This document shows positions 35,858 to 46,240 of a stretch of DNA of 64,000 nt, piece after piece (the first letter of the stretch is position 1; each line of letters starts with the position of its first letter). The stretch comes from Piezodorus guildinii (lineage: Eukaryota; Arthropoda; Insecta; Hemiptera; Pentatomidae): contig CM041293.1 of assembly GCA_023052935.1 (NCBI GenBank), positions 151,403,474 through 151,467,473 of the forward strand. The letters are read 5' to 3'. The notes under the pieces are model-generated. The model was given only the letters and a program-made list of their open reading frames with translations. It did no database searches and was not told the origin of the DNA. The translations under genes and the position numbers were made by a program.

Positions 35858-36791
35858 TCTTTTAATTTAACTTATCTTTATTTTATTTATTTTTTTAATT
35901 ATTTATTTATTTTTTTACTATTTTATCTAATTATTATACGCCTAGTTTATTAGTTTTGATTTATTTTTTTATTTATACTTAAAGAGAACTATAGGCGTTG
36001 ATGACCCCTGGGTTTTACGCCTCAAAACCCCAAACAACAACAACAATACAATAAAGTCAAGAATTCACTTATCCCTATATACACATACACACACTCATAC
36101 ATACATCAAATTGAGTGGAAAATCTAGCCTGTGCTAGAACTCCAATATATCTACAAAAGGTCGCGGGGCCACTGCCGTTTCAACCTTCTAGCTGGATTGT
36201 ATGGATGAGTGGAGCTGGATAGGGATTGAGCTAGAGGATTGGGATGATGAATGAGGTTCTGGTGGAATTTGGAAAATTTGGATGGAATTAGGTCTGAAAT
36301 AAATAGAACATTAAGGTCGTGGTGCAAGGTATAGTTGGAGACATAATAAGGAGCAGTCACTATTGTACGGAGGACTTTGGATTGAAAGGATTGAATGCGT
36401 TTGATGTTAGAACGTTTAGCTGTCCCCCCACAGTTCAAGTCCGTAGGTCCAGATGGGCTTTAGTATTGTCTTGTAGATTAATAATTTGTTGTCAACTGTA
36501 AGATCAGATTTTCTGTTGAGTAGTCAGTATAACTGTCCGAAACGTCGGTTGAGTTCTTGCCTTTTAAGTCTTGTATGTGGGTTCCAAGTCAATCTTTTGT
36601 CTAACAGTAAGCCAAGATACCGGACTTTATCTGAGAGAGGAATTGGTAATGAGTTGAAATAAACTGGCGGACATTTTCGTCTGAGAGTAAAGGTTATATG
36701 TTTACATTTGGCTTCGTTCACCTTTACACGCCAGTTATTACACCAGTGTTCGATAAGGAAAAGGTGTCCGTAAAAAATCTAAATCAAAACT

Positions 36792-37274
36792 TACAGTGGG
36801 TCAAAAAAGTATTGGCACACCCTGTTTTTTCCATTTAATTCTTAAAGTATGTAAGTTATTAGTGAGTGATAAATTTTATTTTTGAATAGACATCAATAAC
36901 CATCGATATAGCGAAAAGAAAATTGAAATAATTAAGGTAGAAATGAATGAGGAAAATAAATTGTAAAAATGTAAGTAAAAAAAATAATGGCACACCCATT
37001 TATTAATAATAAAAATAACCTATTTAAGTAAATGAAATTCATTAATAATTTGTTATCATTCCTTTGGAATCAGGTGTCAATACTTTTTTTACTTACATTT
37101 TCACAATTATTTTCCTCATTCATTCCTACCTTAATTATTTCAATTTTCTTTTGGCTATATCAATGGTTATTGATGTCTATTCAAAAATATAATTGATTAC
37201 TCACTAATAAGTTACATACTTTAAGAATTAAATAGAAAAAAACGGGTGTGCCTATACTTTTTTGACCCAGTGTA
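36792..37274. mobile_element. Foldback MITE of Tc1/mariner type
   Basis: CAGTGGGTCAAAAAAGTATT at 36794 is the inverse of the end at 37272, and both ends are flanked by TA. The inverted arms extend for about 200 bp with few mismatches around a loop of about 90 bp. The 479-bp element is thus almost entirely self-complementary and has no coding capacity. It begins 13 bp after the Jockey-like LINE's duplication. Confidence 0.9.
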
Positions 37275-37945
37275 GGTTCTCGTTTGGACACCTTCGCACG
37301 TGGGAAGAAGAGGAGATGAAAAAAAAGTTGAGTAAGAATTCAAAGAGGCAGCAGTATTCTATAGAGAAATAGCAAAGGACGAAATATGTTAAAAAATATT
37401 AAAACGAAATTGTCTCCTGGAAAAGTGTGAATGGTGACAACAGAACAAAAGCTGTCACTACTCGACTGAGCAGTGGCTACCTTATCGAGAAGAAGACACC
37501 TCACAACTGTAAACAACTGCATTTTACAGCTATCCCCTACATATGAATCATGTCAACATATCTTGTATCACATTTACTAAATGTATTTTATTGTACAGTT
37601 GTAAATACCAATAAAAATATTTAAAAAAAACAAAACAATTATTGTAACTAGGATTCGGTTCAAAATGGAAGAGAACCACCATTATTGACTCGATTCCTAA
37701 AACCAGGATAAACCAGAGTTTTTTACAATTGATACTCATACTGTTCTACCTCATTCTGCTTAAGAAAATATTTTACTACAAGTAAAATATAATATTTCCA
37801 GACCCTTGACATAAAAAATTATTTGAAATTCATATAGATTGCAGTTTAATTTAATTTTTCTGCCGAAAAAATAAATAACTTAGATTAATATAATGGAGTA
37901 TATATAATAATATATTTTGTCTAAACATTTGACTTGGTCTTGCAG
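37275..37945. other. Intron 4 sequence, nothing recognised
   Basis: No element or gene is recognised. The 3' end supplies the polypyrimidine tract and CTTGCAG acceptor of exon 5. Confidence 0.5.
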
Positions 37946-38139
37946 CAACTGATACTTCATATTTCCTGATAGAAGGTCAGTGTGTGTCATTCAAAGGCTT
38001 CTGGTAGAAAGTTATTTTGGTAATGGAAAATACAACAAAAGATTGTACCACGATCAGGATGCATTGAAATATGGAAACCATGTAGAATCGATTTTCATGA
38101 AAGTTGGTATCTTAAACAAAGGCGCATACTTTGGCATAG
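37946..38139 (+). CDS. Host CNB-domain protein, exon 5, with a 2-bp frame disruption
   Basis: A 194-bp exon lies between CTTGCAG and ATAG|GTAAAT. Read in phase from exon 4 it gives ATDTSYFLIEGQC, the CNB strand 'YFI..G.C'. It then leaves frame at a (TG)4 tract near 37979-37987. Beyond it the correct continuation is in another frame (VIQRLLVESYFGNGKYNKRL... to GAYFGIG), which is in phase with exon 6. Removing two bases of the TG tract would make the exon continuous. The lesion may be a slippage mutation, an allele, or an assembly error, and it decides whether this copy is functional. Confidence 0.8.
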
Positions 38140-38250
38140 GTAAATATAAAAATAATTTACAACTATCTTCGTAACATTTACCACTGAATATAGTTAGTCA
38201 ACATAATATCTTTACCTTAGGTGATAACTATTTTAAAAATGTATTCACAG

Positions 38251-38509
38251 TAGCTGTGTGGCTAGCATAACAACCTCCTACGCCAAACGTCACGGGTTCA
38301 AACCCGCAGTTGGTCCTAGGAGTTTATAATAGGAGTAAAAAATTCTTAGTTATGCTCTCCTTCGGAGGAGACGTTAAAAGGTGCGATGGCAGGTACTCGT
38401 TAAAGATCCCTAATAAAACCTCTATAGTCAAAATTTAGGACTCCCACTCTAGCATCGTCCGATTAGCCACAATAGCCTAAAGTGACGTTAAATAAACAAA
38501 CAAACAATT
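38251..38509 (+). mobile_element. tRNA-derived SINE
   Basis: The A box TAGCTGTGTGGC (38251) and B box GGGTTCAAACCC (38294) are spaced as in a tRNA. A body with CTCCTTCGGAGGAG hairpin-like sequence follows, ending with an AAATAAACAAACAAACAA tail. It is the same family as the copies at 40511-40763 and 24995-25240. It lies in intron 5. Confidence 0.85.
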
Positions 38510-39165
38510 AACTTATAGATATTTATTTTCATCACAATAAATAATTTAAAATATTAAAATAAGGGGTTGAATCAAAGCAATTAATATGATTTAATCAATT
38601 AACTTTATTTTTCCAACACTTTATCTGTATTTCGTTATTTTAAATAAAAAGAAATATAAATAGAATAATCGCGTTTTACAATTTGTCTAGAAATATAGAA
38701 ATCATAGTAGTTTGTATACTTATTACTTACAGGTTATAACAAACAATAACAAAAAAACCTAATAAATCTAGTCAAACTGCTCTCACCAATCTTTTCAGAA
38801 AAACGAGACACATGCGAGTTTCATTCACCCAAAATTATATACGTAAAGAAAAAAAAAAAAAAGCTATCGAAATAATTTTCGATAAAAAAATTGTACCATA
38901 TTTTTTTTTTTAACAAAGGTCCATCCAGCCATTTTAATGGCCATATAAAGACATAGATGTATAATATACCATTAAAAAGCCAAATATTTTGGAACAAATG
39001 ATAACATATATAAGAAGTTGTCAAATGTAATGTAATGTGACGAATATGGTATAAAGTTATTAGCAATTATTATAACTTACATTTTAATATTGTTATATTA
39101 TTTAATCTAAATCATATGTTTTTAACGAAACTAAATTTAATTTCAATCACCTATATATGAAATAA
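38510..39165. other. Intron 5 sequence, nothing recognised
   Basis: The stretch is AT-rich and no gene was seen. Confidence 0.5.
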
Positions 39166-39175
39166 TCGTAAAAAT

Positions 39176-40296
39176 CTGGTGCGGGCAACACACGACTTTC
39201 ACTTACCTCCGTTTCTAAAATCGATTAAAGAATTCTCAAGTATAGTAAGAGATGAAAATGAGTAAAACCACTAAATAATTAATTAACTGGAATTTATATA
39301 GAAACATGTGTTAAAAGAAACAAAACGATTATATTATTATCTAAAATATTCAGTTAGTTTTATCGAACTTTTAAAAGCTTGTGTATAAGATATTTTTTTC
39401 TAAAATCTTTAGCTTTCAAACGGTATATCATACATGTATATTACTGTTCTTATCTTCCAAAACAAAAAATTGCATTAAAGAAATATGTTTTCAGTTGTGT
39501 TCTTTAGTTGGGTATCGAATTCATTCAATTTATATATTTACCTGTTTTTCATCAGTGGTAACAAGATAATATAGTTATTTTTATGAAATCAACATAATTA
39601 AAGGTACTTTCGGAGAAGAAAATTTAAAATATCGGCATTTAAGCCCTGTCAGACATTTTAATCAGAATGAAACTTACTTACCTAATCGTCGGAACCGGTT
39701 TTGAGAAAATCGAAGAAAGGTGCAAAATGCATTGTATAAAGTGGCTCTTCTGGTAAGCTCATTTTGATGAAAAAGGTTTTGTAACGTCTCGGGCGTAGAT
39801 TTGTCTTAAATATGGAATTTCAGTTTCATAGGACTTACCGTTTCCGCCTGGGAGTTACCACACACACACAAAGACCTTTTTGCGGGACTTGGTTATTTGG
39901 ACTCAGGGGACCCTAAAACGTGTATTTCCGTTGAAAACTGGAATTCGAAAATTATCACGATCGCAATACTTCCCCTTACTATATATAGTAAGTGAAAGTA
40001 ATACGTGAAACTATTAATTAAATTGAATTTCTATAGAAACATATATTTAGGGGAAGAAAATTTAAAATATCGGCATTTAAGCCCTGTCAGACCATTTTAA
40101 TCAGAATGAAACCTACTTACCTAATCGTCGGAACCGGTTTTGAGAAAATCGAAGAAAGGTGCAAAATGCATTGTATAAAGTGGCTCTTCTGGTAAGCTCA
40201 TTTTGATGAAAAAGGTTTTGTAACGTCTCGGGCGTAGATTTGTCTTAAATATGGAATTTCAGTTTCATAGGACTTACCGTTTCCGCCCGGGAGTTA

Positions 40297-40336
<40 letters not shown>

Positions 40337-40462
40337 ACACACAGACCTTTCTGCGGGACTTGGTTATTTGGACTCTAAAATGTGTATTTCCGTTGAAAAC
40401 TGGAATTCGAAAATTTTCACTATCGCAATGCTTTCCCTTACTATATATAATAAGTGAAAGTA
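39176..40462 (+). mobile_element. HINE-like element with a second partial core in tandem
   Basis: It begins with TCTGGTGCGGGCAACACACG and ACTTTCACTTACC. It reaches the palindromic 3' end GTAAGTGAAAGTAA at about 40000. It then restarts (TACGTGAAACTATTAATTAA) and repeats the last third up to 40462. The repeat junction falls at the same place as in the 4951 and 5745 junctions. The second unit has an expanded CA tract (about 40300-40340). Confidence 0.65.
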
Positions 40463-40510
40463 ATAATAGATTATTTAATAAAACACATGTTTCTACAGAA
40501 TTTCAATTTT

Positions 40511-40763
40511 TTGTTTATTTAACGTCACTTTAGGCTATTGTAGCTAATCGGACGATGCTAGAGTGGGAGTCCTAAATTTTGACTATAGAGGTTTTATTAG
40601 GGATCTTTAACGAGTACCTGCCATCGCACCTTTTAACGTCCCCTCCAAAGGATAGCATAACTAAGAATTTTTTACTCCCATTAAAAAATCCTTGAACCAC
40701 TTGCGGGTTTGAACCCGTGACCTTTGGCATGGGAGGCTGTTTTCCTAGCCACCCAGCTACAAG
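40511..40763 (-). mobile_element. tRNA-derived SINE, reverse orientation
   Basis: This is the reverse complement of the 38251 SINE family: tail TTGTTTATTTAACG on the left, a GCGGGTTTGAACCCG B box near 40703, and a CTAGCCACCCAGCTA A box at 40746-40760. It stands about 2 kb from its sense-oriented relative. Confidence 0.85.
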
Positions 40764-40769
40764 TATTAT

Positions 40770-41652
40770 CTTAATCTGGGATTATAATTTAGATGTTGAT
40801 TACTCTTAAAACCTAGTAATATAATCTAGTCTATCATAACCTTTAATGAAGCTATAGGTACTTCAGAATTTTAACTTATCTGGTAGCTTTAGAAGCAACT
40901 CAGTCCACGATTCCTGATTGCAGAACCTTCGTTGAAGAGGTTCAATATTTTGCCGAATAGAATTTGTGTGTAGGAAAGGAAAATTCAATCAAGCATGTTC
41001 TTGAACACAATTTTCCTCGACGTGGGCCTTTATTGTCAGTGAGGCATAGCACTTGTTACCTCCCTGTAGTTGAAAAGTATTTTCGGAGAATTTATTCACA
41101 TCGTCGAGGCCGTAAAAGTTCCTTTTATATTTCCGATTAATAAATCGACTAACACTTTCCCATAATCACATCGTTTATGCATAGCGGTTTGCCATCGGAT
41201 CGAGAAAAACATTTTATTTACCATTTATAAAAAACAAATTTTTTTTTAAAATAATACGCAACACAATGCATATAATATTTAGAATATTATTGAAGTGAAA
41301 ACTTCTTTACGCGCATTAAGCGATTTCTGGAAGGGAAGGAATTTTCTCGTTTTCATTACGGCACACAAAGTCACCTATTTAAGTGGACAAAAGTCAAGTC
41401 AAAACTTTAGAATTTTCTAATTCTTCACCTTTTATTATTAGTTGGCAAAACCTTTAATAAAGATTCTTATGAATTAAAGAGATGACATAAAATACATGAT
41501 GAAAGAAATGATATAAAATACATCTCTTAGCAGGTTTCAGCAACTCCGAGCCATAATTAGATTATTTGTATTATTTTTTTCCGTATTCTGGGACTTCAGA
41601 TGTAAAATGTCGGGAGGTTTTAGGTTTTAGCAAATAAATGTGATGGATGACA
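40770..41652. other. Intron 5 sequence left of the Polinton
   Basis: No gene is recognised. The Polinton target-site duplication begins at 41653. Confidence 0.5.
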
Positions 41653-41658
41653 ACTGTG

Positions 41659-43330
41659 AGTAGATAAGAATTGCGGGAGCTGGCACACTTTTTTGCGCAG
41701 CCAATCAGATGCCAGCATTTGGTCACGTGACCTATGGCGGGAGATTTGAATTTGAATTTCCACCACGACCTAACCTTAACCACGCTGGTTCGCGCCATCG
41801 ACCTAACCTAAACCACTAAGCCACGCCCCTTTTTAGTCACGTGACCCTTCATAAACCTAACCTAAACCACTAGGCCACGCCCCTTTTTGATCACGTGACC
41901 CCTGTTTGAGAGTATTAAGTCTTTATAAAGCATGAGTCTACCCGGCGTCCATTTTCTTTTCCCTACGTTTTGGGCTAATTTAGTATTTATAAAGCATGAG
42001 TCTACCCGTCCGACATTTTCTTTCATGACGTCACAATTTATAAAGCATGAGTCTACCCAGCGTCCATTTTCTTTTCCCTACGTTTTGGGCTAATTTAGTA
42101 TTTATAAAGCATGAGTCTACCCGTACGCCATTTTCTTTTATGACGTCACAATTTACAAAGCATGAGTTTACCATGCGTCCATTTTCTTTTCCCTACGTTT
42201 TGGGCTAATTTAGTATTTATAAAGCATGAGTCTACCCGGACGCCATTGTGCTTCCCCCACTCCTTCAATAGTTAACCAATCAGAGTGCCTAACTTGAGAG
42301 TTCCTCCCGGCTAGGTCCGATGGTCAAATTGTAATGTGTGCTTTTACGAAACCTTTCAAACTGTGACATAACCTTACTATTGTTTACATTTATTGAAACC
42401 TCCCTTACTGTTACATAACCTTCTCATTGTTTACATTTTGCTCCCCCCCCCCCCCCCTCCCCCCCCTACACCTTCAATAGTTAACCAATCAGAGTGCCTA
42501 ACTTGAGAGTTTATAAAGTATGAGTCTACCAGGCGTCCATTTTCTTTTCCCTACGTTTTGAGCGTATTAAGGCTTTATAAAGCATGAGTCTACCCGGCGT
42601 CCATTTTCTTTTCCCTACGTTTTGAGCGTATTAAGTCATTATAAAGCATAAGTCTACCCGTCCGCCATTTTGTTTTATGACGTCACAATTTAAAAGCCTT
42701 AAGTCTATCCAGCCGCCATTTTGTTTGTTTTTTTAACATAGGATGATTATACCTGACCGGTTCGAGCATGCACCGACAGGTCCGATCATGTAAAAACAGG
42801 TTTGTGCAAGTACAAGCAGGTTTGAATCATGTTGAAGCATGCAAGTAAGTGAAACGTAAACATGGACTTTGAACCTTCCTAATGCCTTTAATATAAACAT
42901 CGTTATAGGGCTTCTTAATCCTATACAGCTTTGAACTTTGGTCATTAATCCTACATTTTAAGTAGCGATAAAAGATTCCTTAAGCTCTGAGACTTTGAAG
43001 CATTATTATATATATATATAAATATAATGCGGACCTTGTACGTTTTATCTCTTAGTATAGTAAAAAGATTTAATCGTAAACAAGCTTAATTTAAGACGTA
43101 AACATCAAATTTGTACTGATAGTGTATAAATATATAATAATATAAAACTTGTACCTATTTCGGTAGGCGAGTATAATTTTTTATATATTTTTTCAACATT
43201 TTTAGTTATTTTCTCATCTTCTTAGACCATTTTTTTAACTTTTATATGTATTATTTACTTATCATTAACAATTCTGCTTTAGAATTGCTATTAGCGATGT
43301 TTTCGGAAGAATTCGTCTAATCTCGGCCGG
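41659..43330. repeat. Polinton left terminal inverted repeat
   Basis: About 1.67 kb is inversely repeated at 54645-56705. From the outside in: a region with GGTCACGTGACC E-box-like palindromes and CCTAACCTAAACCAC, then a tandem array of TTTATAAAGCATGAGTCTA units (115-bp spacing at 41956, 42071, 42186). A left-only insert of about 275 bp with a C run follows (42240-42515), then two further half-units. The inner conserved part runs to about 43330. The array is shorter than on the right. Confidence 0.9.
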
Positions 43331-44263
43331 CTTCGGTCTTCTACCTAACTTCGCTATAATCCTTAATTCTTCCGAAAGAAATAAACAATGATAACGTTAA
43401 TGTTCTCGAACGAAAACAAATTAATATCATTTGATGTACTTTAGTGTAAATAATAATAATATAGTTGTGAATTATAATAATGATATACTACATCGTAATG
43501 GTTTCCTATTAAATGAGTTTATAATATTATTATTAAGTAAAGTGTTGTACCTTTTTTTGTTCGGCATTAAGCCTTAAGCCTCTTCACCACGTCAAGGTAA
43601 AGGTACATCGAAGAGGTTTTGTTTTTTTTAATTTTTTTTTTTTAATAATTTTTTAGCTTTTTATGTGAATTTTTTTAAAATTTATTAGTTTTATTATTTT
43701 TTTTTTTTTTTTTACAATTTCATTTTTTAAATAAAATTAAACGAAAAAATAAAAATCTGAATTCGTAAAAAAAAATAAAATATAATCTTCTATGTGATAC
43801 AATCAATAATTAAATGAAACATTTTTATAATAAAATTAAATGTAAAATAAAGCAAATAAAAATCTGAATTTATATAAACATAAAATGTCATCTTCTATGT
43901 AATACAATGTAGAATTAAATAAAACATATCCTTTTCTTTTTTTTTTTTGTAATAGGTCAGTTCATGACGAGAATCTTTTAGGATGGTCGGAAGAGTATGG
44001 CAAATCAGAAACGGTGTATGAAGTACATATGAAATAATGTGCTTAAGATATTTTCGATTAAGCCAAAGATAAGAAAACATTTCTTTTCTTCTTAAATTTT
44101 TTGTTCATGTATTTGAAAGAGAAATATGAGCATCGAAATTATTCTGCAGGGTTATTCTATTCACCACACATTCACTCACACATTCAGGTTTAGAGGCTGT
44201 TAGACCATGCCATTGACCTTCATTCAGGGTTTATAGGTGTTCAAACCGTGACAGTGACCCCTT
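43331..44263. other. Polinton left noncoding gap
   Basis: AT-rich sequence lies between the left TIR and the last gene. It holds a nested stem-loop at 43579-43616 (CCTCTTC with GAAGAGG outside, ACC with GGT inside, loop containing CGTCAAGG). It also holds two looser GGTTTA...GACC-type inverted motifs at about 44190-44260. No open frame is credible. Confidence 0.6.
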
Positions 44264-44773
44264 TCATTCATGGTGAATAGCTTTAAACACATTTTTATTC
44301 ATCCATGCAGACAAAGCATTTGTGCGATACTGTGTACATTTCTCTTTCGAAAAATTGTGTACTATGCAATGGCTGCCTTGCTCATCTAAAATTAGTGATT
44401 CTATTTTAGGACAGCCAAAATCTTCTAAGTTAATTATAGTACAATGATGGAGATTTCGTGATAGAAACATTTTCTTATCTAGGCCCTTAACGAAAACAAA
44501 TTTATATTTAAGGTCAATGTCGTTGAAAATGTTATAAATGATGCCATACTCAACTTCTCCAGAATCCCATTTGATTTTATGATAGTAATTTTCCAACCAA
44601 TAATTCGTTCTTATACTTTTATTGGTTGGTTTATATTCATTTGGTGGCTTAAAAATCCAATGCCTTGAAGACTTGTAAGCTTGATCAAACAGAGAAAACT
44701 CTTTAATAATATAACCTCCCAGGCTATCGACAAAGCACTGAAAGTCTACTATCGCTCCGCTTGCCGTAGCCAT
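44264..44773 (-). CDS. Polinton 169-aa protein of unknown function
   Basis: This is the last gene of the late block. The start is taken at ATG 44773 because a TATA box lies only 30 nt upstream, which makes the longer GTG reading unlikely. The protein is small, with conserved-looking segments IVDFQCFVDSLGGYIIKEFS near the N-terminus and a Cys/His-containing C-terminal part (HCIVHNFSKEKC). Similar short proteins accompany Polinton-like genes in insects as far as I recall, but I cannot assign a role. An acidic DFQCF start and later H/C pairs could hint at a nuclease-like fold, which is speculation. AATAAA lies inside its 3' end. Confidence 0.7.
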   Translation of the reverse strand: MATASGAIVDFQCFVDSLGGYIIKEFSLFDQAYKSSRHWIFKPPNEYKPTNKSIRTNYWLENYYHKIKWDSGEVEYGIIYNIFNDIDLKYKFVFVKGLDKKMFLSRNLHHCTIINLEDFGCPKIESLILDEQGSHCIVHNFSKEKCTQYRTNALSAWMNKNVFKAIHHE

Positions 44774-44802
44774 ACTGAACACTGAGCAAAGGATTCACCC
44801 CA

Positions 44803-44809
44803 TTTTATA
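44803..44809 (-). promoter_or_regulatory. TATA box of the 169-aa gene, containing the capsid-gene stop codon
   Basis: TATAAAA: its TAA is the stop of the 411-aa gene. ATG 44773 lies 30 nt downstream, with TCAGTG in between. Confidence 0.65.
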
Positions 44810-46040
44810 CCATTCGCCGAACTGTACCAATTAGAGGATTATACTCTACGAGCCTATCGTGTATGATTAGACAATATGCTGTAGTATTTGCCGGGAATGA
44901 AATTTTCGATTCAAATTCTAATCTTACATCGACTGGTCCACTTTTTATAGATTCAGACTGCTTTGAGCAATCTATTACAATTAAAGGTGATTTATCTTTA
45001 AAGTTTTGTAAAGAGGACAAAGGTTGCATTTGTCCACCATAATAAGAATTTTGAAATAAAGCATACATATGATAGAGCAAAGCAAACCGATTTGACGACA
45101 TATCTATATTTAAATCATCATACGGATAAGCTTTACAATTTAGAAACAATTTAACATTGGAAATATTACAATGATCAAAGTGGCTTGCATCTTTTTGAGA
45201 ATTTTTCAGTCTTCCAGTTTGAAAAGTTAATATTACATAACGCGGTTTTTCTAGCTGACTGGATGTTTTGACTGGCCAGATTTGTCTCTGACTTGCTGGC
45301 AGTAAAGGATAATCGTAAAGTTCCCAGGTTCTAAAGGCTAGTGAAAATATTTTTTCTGATTTGAGATGACGCATCAAAGCCAGCTTCTGATGTTCGTTTA
45401 CGGTAACATAAGGTAGCTTCCAGCATAGCCTATCCAGTTCTATTTTACACTTTTCTACCGCATCAGTCCCAGCTACTGGTTGGCTAGTGATGTAGCAATT
45501 TTCATCATGTCTGCTTCTTATGAATATCAGTTCTTGCTTTACATTCATTACGATTTTCTGATAATCCTCACAGAACCCAAGAAGGGATGATAAAGGAACA
45601 CATAGGTTGAAACACCCCTCTGCCGATGTAATGTTTAATGTATCACTTTGTGGATAGCACCATCCCCAATTATCCAAAAACTGGGAACCTCCCTTGAGCG
45701 AAACTAGATTTTTCAAAGTTGAAGTGATTCCAGGATTTTTCACACGGTCTATTTCGACTCCACTCAATTCGTACCTTATTTCATCAAACAAAAACGCAAA
45801 CATGTTGTTTGTTAATTTTGATGCAATGGGAACTGCTGAACCATCCTGCTTTAGAAATCTTCCTTCTACATACAGCAGGCTGTGACTAGGTAGTGTGTAT
45901 AAATCTTGATGTTGCAGACTGATGCGTATTTCATCCCCTGGCTGAAGATTTGTTGACGAATAAGGATGATGAGAATGAAATTCAATCCCTTCAACTGAAT
46001 TATCAAAAGTATCAGCTTCTTCCAAATTCAATATTTCCAT
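44805..46040 (-). CDS. Polinton capsid-like protein, double-jelly-roll type candidate
   Basis: A 411-residue frame starts at ATG 46040. It is rich in beta-strand-type sequence with no catalytic motif. Segments such as SHSLLYVEGRF, NNMFAFLFDEIRYELSGVEI and the downstream VDVRLEFESKISFP resemble the double-jelly-roll-like proteins found in insect Polinton-type elements. It is shorter than the 500-700 residues of classical Polinton major capsid proteins. It sits where a capsid gene is expected, between protease and the terminal small gene. Its ATG overlaps the end of a 53-codon ORF in another frame. Its TAA stop is part of the next gene's TATA box. The family assignment is from recall and should be tested by structure prediction. 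Confidence 0.7.
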   Translation of the reverse strand: MEILNLEEADTFDNSVEGIEFHSHHPYSSTNLQPGDEIRISLQHQDLYTLPSHSLLYVEGRFLKQDGSAVPIASKLTNNMFAFLFDEIRYELSGVEIDRVKNPGITSTLKNLVSLKGGSQFLDNWGWCYPQSDTLNITSAEGCFNLCVPLSSLLGFCEDYQKIVMNVKQELIFIRSRHDENCYITSQPVAGTDAVEKCKIELDRLCWKLPYVTVNEHQKLALMRHLKSEKIFSLAFRTWELYDYPLLPASQRQIWPVKTSSQLEKPRYVILTFQTGRLKNSQKDASHFDHCNISNVKLFLNCKAYPYDDLNIDMSSNRFALLYHMYALFQNSYYGGQMQPLSSLQNFKDKSPLIVIDCSKQSESIKSGPVDVRLEFESKISFPANTTAYCLIIHDRLVEYNPLIGTVRRMV

Positions 46041-46189
46041 GTTGACGATAAAACGTAATATCCTGCGGTTTGAAGAAATCTAATATTGCTCGCAGTTAAC
46101 GATGTGCACTCAACAATGGCTTTCACTGGAATGATACTTTTTCTCTCTGAAGACGCGCTTTTATGTACTTTCTTAAAGTCCAACCCCAT
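46028..46189 (-). CDS. Small 53-aa ORF between protease and capsid genes
   Basis: An ATG at 46189 opens a 53-residue frame (MGLDFKKVHKSASSERKSII ... ending WKY) that stops at 46028. It overlaps the capsid ATG by 13 nt in a different frame. A TATATAAAAG box lies 42 nt upstream, ending the protease gene, and a TCAGT initiator-like motif falls between them. The product is basic at its N-terminus (KKVHKS, SERKS). Position and promoter suggest a real gene, possibly translated together with the capsid gene from one mRNA. Function is unknown, and a virion-associated small protein is one possibility. Confidence 0.55.
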   Translation of the reverse strand: MGLDFKKVHKSASSERKSIIPVKAIVECTSLTASNIRFLQTAGYYVLSSTWKY

Positions 46190-46230
46190 CGCTGTCTGAC
46201 TACTGAATGGACATTCCTTTGTTATAACTC

Positions 46231-46240
46231 CTTTTATATA
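46231..46240 (-). promoter_or_regulatory. TATA box upstream of the small ORF and capsid gene, containing the protease stop codon
   Basis: TATATAAAAG: its TAA is the protease stop. TCAGT at about 46206-46202 would be an initiator. No separate TATA box was seen directly before the capsid ATG. Confidence 0.65.

Larger units (their letters stand above)
29839..36059 (+). mobile_element. Near full-length I-like LINE with 16-bp target-site duplication
   Basis: Perfect direct repeats CAATACAATAAAGTCA at 29839-29854 and 36044-36059 bracket a 6.19-kb element. It has a gag-like ORF1 (30117-31494) and an ORF2 (32196-35857) with endonuclease, RT, RNase H and a C-terminal CCHC knuckle. It ends in a short CAA repeat rather than poly-A. 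RNase H and the non-poly-A tail place it nearest the I clade. It lies in intron 4 in the sense orientation. Confidence 0.9.
29679..36780 (-). mobile_element. 5'-truncated Jockey-like LINE, split by the I-like LINE
   Basis: The outer flanks are CCGTAAAAAATCT at 29679-29691 and at 36768-36780, a 13-bp target-site duplication. The element's 3' UTR (29692-29854) and its coding end (36060-36767, - strand) are separated by the I-like insertion. The coding part matches the Jockey-like copy at 483-1496, for example NPARRLKRQWPRDLL at the end of the protein and LTWNPHTRLKRQE further upstream in it. Only the last quarter of ORF2 is present. Confidence 0.85.

Noticed and set aside
22865..38320. Possible tRNA genes at SINE heads (22865, 38251)
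   Set aside because: A and B boxes are present, but cloverleaf pairing is poor and each is joined to a SINE body and tail.
41815..41880. CCTAACCTAAACC as telomere-like repeat
   Set aside because: Only two partial TTAGG units; it belongs to the TIR and occurs inversely at the other end.
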